Below, piece by piece: positions 6,505 to 10,204 of a DNA stretch of 10,204 bases (position 1 is its first letter; each line of letters begins with the position of its first letter). The notes beneath the pieces are model-generated. The model ran no database searches and was not told the origin of the DNA. It was given only the letters and a program-made list of their open reading frames with translations. The stretch is from the NCBI GenBank assembly GCA_934678915.1, contig CAKUSF010000070.1:1-10204 (forward strand), read 5' to 3'. The position numbers and the translations under genes are program-made. The DNA is from an uncultured Bacteroidales bacterium. GTDB taxonomy: Bacteria > Bacteroidota > Bacteroidia > Bacteroidales > UBA932.

Positions 6505-6975
6505 TCAAGACAACTTAAACGCGATTAGTGTTGCTATAGAGGCAATGAATGTAAGGCCAAGAGCCATCAACACTTTCTGCCACCATTTGAGGACATTGAT
6601 TTCTTTCTTGATGACGGTTTCGACAACTTGGACTTTCTGCTCTTCCCGATACAGCTCTTTGTAGGTCAGGAAGATTTCCATCGAATCCACGACTGCTTTT
6701 GCCGTGAGCTTGTTGTCATTCAGTGCCAATGTTTGCTGGACTCTTGCTGATTCTTTGAGCGTGCGAATCTCCTCCAACCGTGCTTGGCCGGTCGAATCAC
6801 ATCTAATCAACGCCTGAATGATGGAAGAGTCTGGCTGAACCTGAATGATGGTGTCTTTTATGGTTTCAGTTACTGTGACAAGATGCTCTGTGTTTTCTGT
6901 CTTGTGAGGATATAACTTTGGACAGCAACCACAAAAGGTTTCCAAAGCCACTATCGGTATAACGATTCGTTTCAT
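6505..6975 (-). CDS. Unimolecular spanin-like lysis protein (lipoprotein signal plus C-terminal TM)
   Basis: This 156-residue protein probably acts at the last step of host lysis by joining and disrupting inner and outer membranes. The N-terminus is a short Lys-Arg plus hydrophobic segment ending in a cysteine cluster, ETFCGCC (12-18); Gly16-Cys17 is a possible, non-ideal lipidation site. A periplasmic region follows, with PDSSIIQALIRCDSTGQ (47-63) and DSMEIFLTYKELYREEQ, and the C-terminus is a membrane segment after LKWWQK (about residues 129-155). N-terminal lipoprotein plus C-terminal TM is the topology of u-spanins such as T1 gp11. The overall pattern resembles a widespread protein of Bacteroides prophages with a PDS...CDS..Q motif. 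It is last in the lysis cassette, 15 bases after the coiled-coil gene. Function is inferred from topology and context. Confidence 0.65.
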   Translation of the reverse strand: MKRIVIPIVALETFCGCCPKLYPHKTENTEHLVTVTETIKDTIIQVQPDSSIIQALIRCDSTGQARLEEIRTLKESARVQQTLALNDNKLTAKAVVDSMEIFLTYKELYREEQKVQVVETVIKKEINVLKWWQKVLMALGLTFIASIATLIAFKLS

Positions 6976-6990
6976 TGCTTTCGAGTTCGG

Positions 6991-7305
6991 TTATCTTCTT
7001 TCCTTTGCGACCTGTTCTCTTAGTTGCCTTATCTCATCTTTCAGTTGCGAGTTCTCTGCACAAAGCCTATCGACGGAAGCCTTCAGTTCCTCGTTTTCCT
7101 TTCTGACGGTCACAATTTCAGCATTAGCGTTGGTGATTTCTTCCAACAATCGTTTGTTCTCCGCTGACAGAAGATTGATTGAAGCTTGAAGATCCTGAAG
7201 AAAGTCATTCTTCCGTTTTCGCCTGCCGAACAACCATCCTATGCCAGCAGTAATTATTGGCAATATGGTGGTGCCTATGAAATTAAGTATATCAGATGTA
7301 ATCAT
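6991..7305 (-). CDS. One-TM coiled-coil protein of the lysis cassette (possible holin or holin partner)
   Basis: This 104-residue protein has a single hydrophobic segment at about residues 5-26 (IGTTILPIITAGIGWLF), then a basic patch GRRKRKND, then a long charged coiled coil (about 35-100) with heptads of Leu, Ile and Val. The basic residues after the membrane segment predict that the coiled coil is in the cytoplasm, unlike an i-spanin, where it faces the periplasm. It lies 10 bases after the endolysin gene and 15 before the spanin-like gene, where a holin would be expected, and no other holin candidate is visible. Similar small proteins are common in Bacteroides prophages without proven function. 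There is no Shine-Dalgarno. Confidence 0.6.
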   Translation of the reverse strand: MITSDILNFIGTTILPIITAGIGWLFGRRKRKNDFLQDLQASINLLSAENKRLLEEITNANAEIVTVRKENEELKASVDRLCAENSQLKDEIRQLREQVAKERR

Positions 7306-7315
7306 TTGAAATAGT

Positions 7316-7747
7316 CTAATTAAATGAGAAATATAACTTCATCTCAGCAAGCCTCCGTCTTTGAAGCCCGATAAGAACCTTTCCTCCTGCATATACCCAC
7401 CGCATGAACTCATCCATAATTGAGTTGTCGTCTGGATTGATGCGGATTTTTGCCAATAAGGTTGATTGCCTGAAGTTGTTGAAACCGACATTGAAGATGA
7501 ATGACACGAGAGCATCATATTGATTTTGCGTCAGTTTCAAACCCAAAGCATTCAACTGAGATTCTATGAGCTCAATATCTGATTTCAGAAGTGCGTTGGC
7601 TTTCTCGGCGTTTATCCTCAATCCTGGCCGGACGTCCTTTGTGTGCCCATAACCAATCGTTAGGACACTGGCAGGGCAGTGATATGCTTCCAGCCTTAGT
7701 CCCTCAAATCTTTTGATGAGTTCGTATGCTTTAACTGATGCTGTCAT
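7316..7747 (-). CDS. Phage endolysin, GH24 lysozyme (muramidase)
   Basis: This enzyme cuts the MurNAc-GlcNAc bond of peptidoglycan at the end of infection. At 143 residues it is the usual size of a single-domain T4/P22-type lysozyme. The catalytic set is clear: Glu15 in KRFEG, Cys24 in YHCPAS and Thr30 in LTIGYGHT, giving the E-8aa-C-5aa-T spacing known for the group in which Cys replaces the T4 Asp. LTQNQYDALVSFIFNVG (about residues 73-89) and the C-terminal GLQRRRLAEMKLY (about 127-139) are typical too. There is no signal peptide or SAR segment, so release through a holin is expected. The start at 7747 has no Shine-Dalgarno. It opens the lysis cassette, with the next gene 10 bases away, and follows a strong hairpin that separates it from the structural genes. 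Confidence 0.95.
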   Translation of the reverse strand: MTASVKAYELIKRFEGLRLEAYHCPASVLTIGYGHTKDVRPGLRINAEKANALLKSDIELIESQLNALGLKLTQNQYDALVSFIFNVGFNNFRQSTLLAKIRINPDDNSIMDEFMRWVYAGGKVLIGLQRRRLAEMKLYFSFN

Positions 7748-7767
7748 AATGATTTGATTTTAACAAA

Positions 7768-7817
7768 GCCCCGCCACTGGAGTCCGCCATTCCTGACGAC
7801 AATCCAAGTGACGGGGC
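7768..7817 (-). terminator. Long stem-loop between structural and lysis genes
   Basis: GCCCCG at 7768-7773 pairs with CGGGGC at 7812-7817, and after one mismatch the stem goes on with CACT/AGTG and GGA/TCC around a single bulge, about 13 pairs in all. In the transcript the stem is followed by UUUGUUAAAA, a modest U tract, then by the lysozyme start 20 bases on. It could be a partial terminator that lowers lysis gene expression, a processing site or an RNA stabiliser. Confidence 0.55.
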
Positions 7818-7834
7818 GATGATTAACAGAACGT

Positions 7835-8515
7835 CTACAGCGAAATCTCGCCGAGCATCTCGCCGGACTTCTCGCCCGTCTTGATGTTGATGAAGAAATA
7901 CTTCAGGAACACCTTCGGGGCCGCTGCGGTGACCTCCCCGTGTACGGCCTTGTAGTCGGCAAGGATGTCAATCTGGTCATCGACGATGGCTCTCGGAGCA
8001 CCGATGCTCACGGCCTTGCTGTAGGCCCTGGTCACGCCCTTGCTCTGCGGAGCCGAAGCCATAATGACAAGCCTGAGGTCATCCCTCTCAGCAGGCGGGT
8101 CAGGCAACTGGAAATGGAAGTTCGCAGCCGTGAGCGAAAGGTCTGCCTCGCAAGGCGCATCGACACCCGTAAGCACCGGCGGAGTAGCGAGCGCGGCACC
8201 GCCTGCCTTGACGATCCAGAAGTTCAGTCTTGAATAGAGGTTGGCACCGGAAATCTTGCTCGAAGTTCCGAGAACGGACTTGCCCTTCTGCGTGTTCGCC
8301 AATGCGTTCCATGCAAGGATTTGGGCATTGGTGAGTCCTTTCCAGCCCTGCGAGAGCTGCTTGAAGATTGCCTTGACGGAAGACTGGGCAGCCGTCTTGA
8401 AACCGCCGCCGTAGCCACGGTTGCGGATGTACTTGCGTCCGCGGACTTTCGCCGCGGTCACGCCCTTCGCCGAGCCTGACATCTCCTCGAAGGCGATTGA
8501 TGGAATATACTTCAT
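7835..8515 (-). CDS. DUF6266-like phage-associated protein
   Basis: This 226-residue protein resembles DUF6266, a Bacteroidetes family of unknown function. The N-terminal module (residues 10-75) has a glycine- and arginine-rich segment, GSAKGVTAAKVRGRKYIRNR, then an Ala/Gln-rich helix and WKGLTNAQILAWNALA, a Trp-rich helical unit. The remainder (about 80-226) looks like beta-sandwich segments and ends in KYFFINIKTGEKSGEMLG. From SGANLYSRLN onward it aligns by eye with the protein at the right edge of the window, so the two are probably paralogues. There is no signal peptide or membrane segment. It lies 40 bases after the 258-residue gene and before the lysis hairpin, so a virion role is likely but unproven. 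The basic N-terminus could bind nucleic acid or another virion part. Confidence 0.7.
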   Translation of the reverse strand: MKYIPSIAFEEMSGSAKGVTAAKVRGRKYIRNRGYGGGFKTAAQSSVKAIFKQLSQGWKGLTNAQILAWNALANTQKGKSVLGTSSKISGANLYSRLNFWIVKAGGAALATPPVLTGVDAPCEADLSLTAANFHFQLPDPPAERDDLRLVIMASAPQSKGVTRAYSKAVSIGAPRAIVDDQIDILADYKAVHGEVTAAAPKVFLKYFFINIKTGEKSGEMLGEISL

Positions 8516-8555
8516 AATGAAATGATATTAAAATGGTTGAACAATGGTATTGATA

Positions 8556-9332
8556 TTATCGGTTGATATTTTCAGAGAAAGAATCCACGCCCAAATCGTT
8601 CTTATTGACTATGGAATCAGTCCCGTTTCGGACAATGAATATATTGATGAAGTCCCCCTGATTGGCACCCTCGCCGAACGCCAAACGTCCATCGCAGAAA
8701 AGCGTCTTCCCCTTGAGCCGGCAGACCGAGGTCGGAGTACCGAACGTGTAGGAATAGGCGCTCGCAGTCACGACGGGAAATGTTATGTCGATGTCTTTCA
8801 GCAGCCCCTCCAGCGTGCACTCGAAAGCATCTTGATAGTTCTCCCCAGCGAACTTGTCGAAACAGATGTACAGGTAGCACCAGTTGTCGGTGACTACGGC
8901 CTTCGTGTCTGTGGTCGACTGACTACCGCTAGCTCCGTTCACGATTGACGGCCTAAGGACTGTGTTCAGAGGGCAGTCCATCCTCTGTCCGAGCGTGACA
9001 TAGGCCGAAGCGAAATATAGCGTAAGCGGCCTGAACCCGTCAAACTCCGACAACTTCTCCACGCAAACAGTCCGCGAATCCCGAATCCAGGACTTCACAA
9101 TCGTGCTCGCACCGTCAGCCTTTGACGACCGCAGGAACACGGCAGTCACCGCACTCCGGCTGACGCTCAAGTCCGGAACCGTTATCTCCAGAACCTCGGC
9201 GGCCTTGTATTTCTCATTGTCCGTGTCTATACCGACCACACCGTTGAGAATCACCAGTCCTTTTTCCTGCCAGCAGCGGAACTCAATCCCTTCCGTCCCG
9301 AAATTGTTTGCCAATGCTTTCATATCCGTCAT
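8556..9332 (-). CDS. Unknown protein of the structural block (possible virion or receptor-binding part)
   Basis: I do not recognise this 258-residue protein. The frame is open further upstream, but the start at 9332 is chosen because its ATG overlaps the previous stop as ATGA and an AGGGG lies just before it; the extra upstream residues are an Arg/Gly-rich shadow of the previous gene. The protein is rich in beta-strand-like and aromatic segments, for example VLEITVPDLSVSRSAVTAVFL near 47-67 and LTLYFASAYVTLGQRM near 100-115. A Ser/Thr/Gly-rich stretch near 130-140 may be a linker, and the last third has SVCRLKGKTLFCDGRLAFGE. There is no signal peptide or TM. Sitting between two DUF6266-like genes, it is probably part of a tail, spike or other virion structure. 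This is inference. Confidence 0.7.
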   Translation of the reverse strand: MTDMKALANNFGTEGIEFRCWQEKGLVILNGVVGIDTDNEKYKAAEVLEITVPDLSVSRSAVTAVFLRSSKADGASTIVKSWIRDSRTVCVEKLSEFDGFRPLTLYFASAYVTLGQRMDCPLNTVLRPSIVNGASGSQSTTDTKAVVTDNWCYLYICFDKFAGENYQDAFECTLEGLLKDIDITFPVVTASAYSYTFGTPTSVCRLKGKTLFCDGRLAFGEGANQGDFINIFIVRNGTDSIVNKNDLGVDSFSENINR

Positions 9333-10204
9333 CCCCTGATTACATTTACCGCCACTTCCGCCGCCGTCCCGAACACCTCGAACTCCATCAGATACTGACC
9401 GCCTCGCCTCGATACAGCGATGCGCCTCCCATATCCGTCCCTGCCTACAAGCGGCTTGACAGAGTGCTCGACGCACGCTATCTCGTACTTGCATTTGCCG
9501 AGACCTCTTCCCATGAGGAAGCAATCCACTTCATTACGAGGGAAAATCTCATCGTTGAAGTCAATGTACATATAGGCCCCGTTGCCTAAGAATCCGTATT
9601 CTCCGGAAGCCGTCACCATAACAGGACTCCCAGAAAGTTCCCACTTCATATCCTTGAACGGAGAGGTCGCATCCGAAACCGCATCGGAGAAGTTCATTCG
9701 TGGACGAACCTTGTATATCTCCTTGTTCACGTTCGACAGCTCGCCGCATATCGTTGAGACCGCCATCGACTCGCCCGTAAATCCCGTCTCCGTGTCCATC
9801 CACCAGAACGACAGGAAATACTTCTGCCCCACAACCGGTGCTAACCCAATCCTGTCAATGTATGCCTCGGTGATGTCCGCGTCTCCCCAGTCGGGAGAGA
9901 ACGCAGGAGCGATGATGCCGTTCCAGCCGGAAGAAACGCCCGTGCTTGTAGTCTGCGACATCTTCACCACAAGCCTGTGATGCTCCGATGGCTGGTTCAG
10001 ACCCACGAATATGATCCTGTCCGGAGTCACCCAGAAGTCGTCATAGTCCACCTCCGGAACATCCGATGTATAGACCGGAGCCGTCTCCAGTGCCGGCATC
10101 CCTGCGAGCGCCCTATTGGTATTGATACGCACGAACGCATTGTGCGCCGTCAGCTCCGCCGCCTTGCCGAACGTCGAGATGCCTTTCATCCTCTCGGCGA
10201 GAAC
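9329..10204 (-). CDS. DUF6266-like protein with extra C-terminal domain, 5' end cut by window edge
   Basis: The frame is open to the right edge, and an internal ATG at 10189 allows 286 residues, but the true start is probably outside the window. Numbering from that ATG, residues 5-45 align with residues 84-121 of the 226-residue DUF6266-like protein. The matches HRLVVKMSQTTSTGV (71-85) and VVGQKYFLSFWWMDTETG (119-136) correspond to DLRLVIMASAPQSKGV and KVFLKYFFINIKTG there. By that comparison 80 or so N-terminal residues, including the Arg-rich and Trp modules, are missing. Residues about 150-286 are an added C-terminal domain, rich in Gly and beta strands, with no counterpart in the shorter protein. 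It overlaps the next gene by ATGA. A role in the virion surface is plausible but unproven. Confidence 0.7.
   Translation of the reverse strand, partial: VLAERMKGISTFGKAAELTAHNAFVRINTNRALAGMPALETAPVYTSDVPEVDYDDFWVTPDRIIFVGLNQPSEHHRLVVKMSQTTSTGVSSGWNGIIAPAFSPDWGDADITEAYIDRIGLAPVVGQKYFLSFWWMDTETGFTGESMAVSTICGELSNVNKEIYKVRPRMNFSDAVSDATSPFKDMKWELSGSPVMVTASGEYGFLGNGAYMYIDFNDEIFPRNEVDCFLMGRGLGKCKYEIACVEHSVKPLVGRDGYGRRIAVSRRGGQYLMEFEVFGTAAEVAVNVIRG

Noticed and set aside
9333..9524. 64-residue N-terminal extension of the 258-residue protein
   Set aside because: The extension is Arg- and Gly-rich, lies wholly within the upstream gene in another frame, and a better start forms an ATGA overlap at 9332.
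1..10204. CRISPR arrays, insertion sequences, rRNA or tRNA genes
   Set aside because: No regular repeat-spacer pattern, transposase, terminal inverted repeats or RNA gene signature was seen on either strand.

Overview
The window looks like part of a temperate phage or phage-like integrative element of a Bacteroidales bacterium. Three signals point there: a tyrosine recombinase of the Bacteroidetes integrase type, a BT4734-type primase plus a PriCT-2/DUF3987 helicase (a pair typical of Bacteroidetes mobile DNA), and promoter -7 boxes matching the Bacteroides consensus TAnnTTTG. Every supported gene lies on the minus strand, so the window is best read from right to left.

Right part (10204 to 7835), structural or receptor-facing genes. 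A gene cut by the right edge overlaps a 258-residue gene of unknown function by an ATGA. A 226-residue DUF6266-like protein follows, and its C-terminal two thirds resemble the protein at the edge. A strong hairpin (7768-7817) then separates this block from a compact lysis cassette (7747 to 6505): a GH24 endolysin, a one-TM coiled-coil protein that may be a holin or holin partner, and a protein with the topology of a unimolecular spanin (lipoprotein-like N-terminus and C-terminal membrane anchor).

Middle (6504 to 3660). An AT-rich non-coding stretch of about 500 bases holds candidate attachment or control sequences. The integrase follows, with its promoter wrapped in two inverted repeats, one of which covers the start codon. 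Next is an unrecognised 288-residue protein that appears to have its own promoter.

Left part (3540 to 83), replication operon. From one promoter with a dyad at its -33 region, four genes follow with 4-, 8- and 23-base overlaps: an HTH protein, a 77-residue unknown, a BT4734-type primase and a PriCT-2/DUF3987 helicase. The two internal starts at 3093 and 2867 have near-perfect Shine-Dalgarno sequences at identical spacing, which suggests translational coupling.

The order structural, lysis, non-coding gap, integrase, replication is what a circular temperate phage genome shows around attP. In an integrated prophage the lysis end and the integrase end would usually be separated by host DNA. The less recognised parts are the 288-residue gene, the DUF6266-like pair with the gene between them, and the dyads around the promoters. 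No CRISPR array, tRNA, rRNA or insertion sequence was seen.
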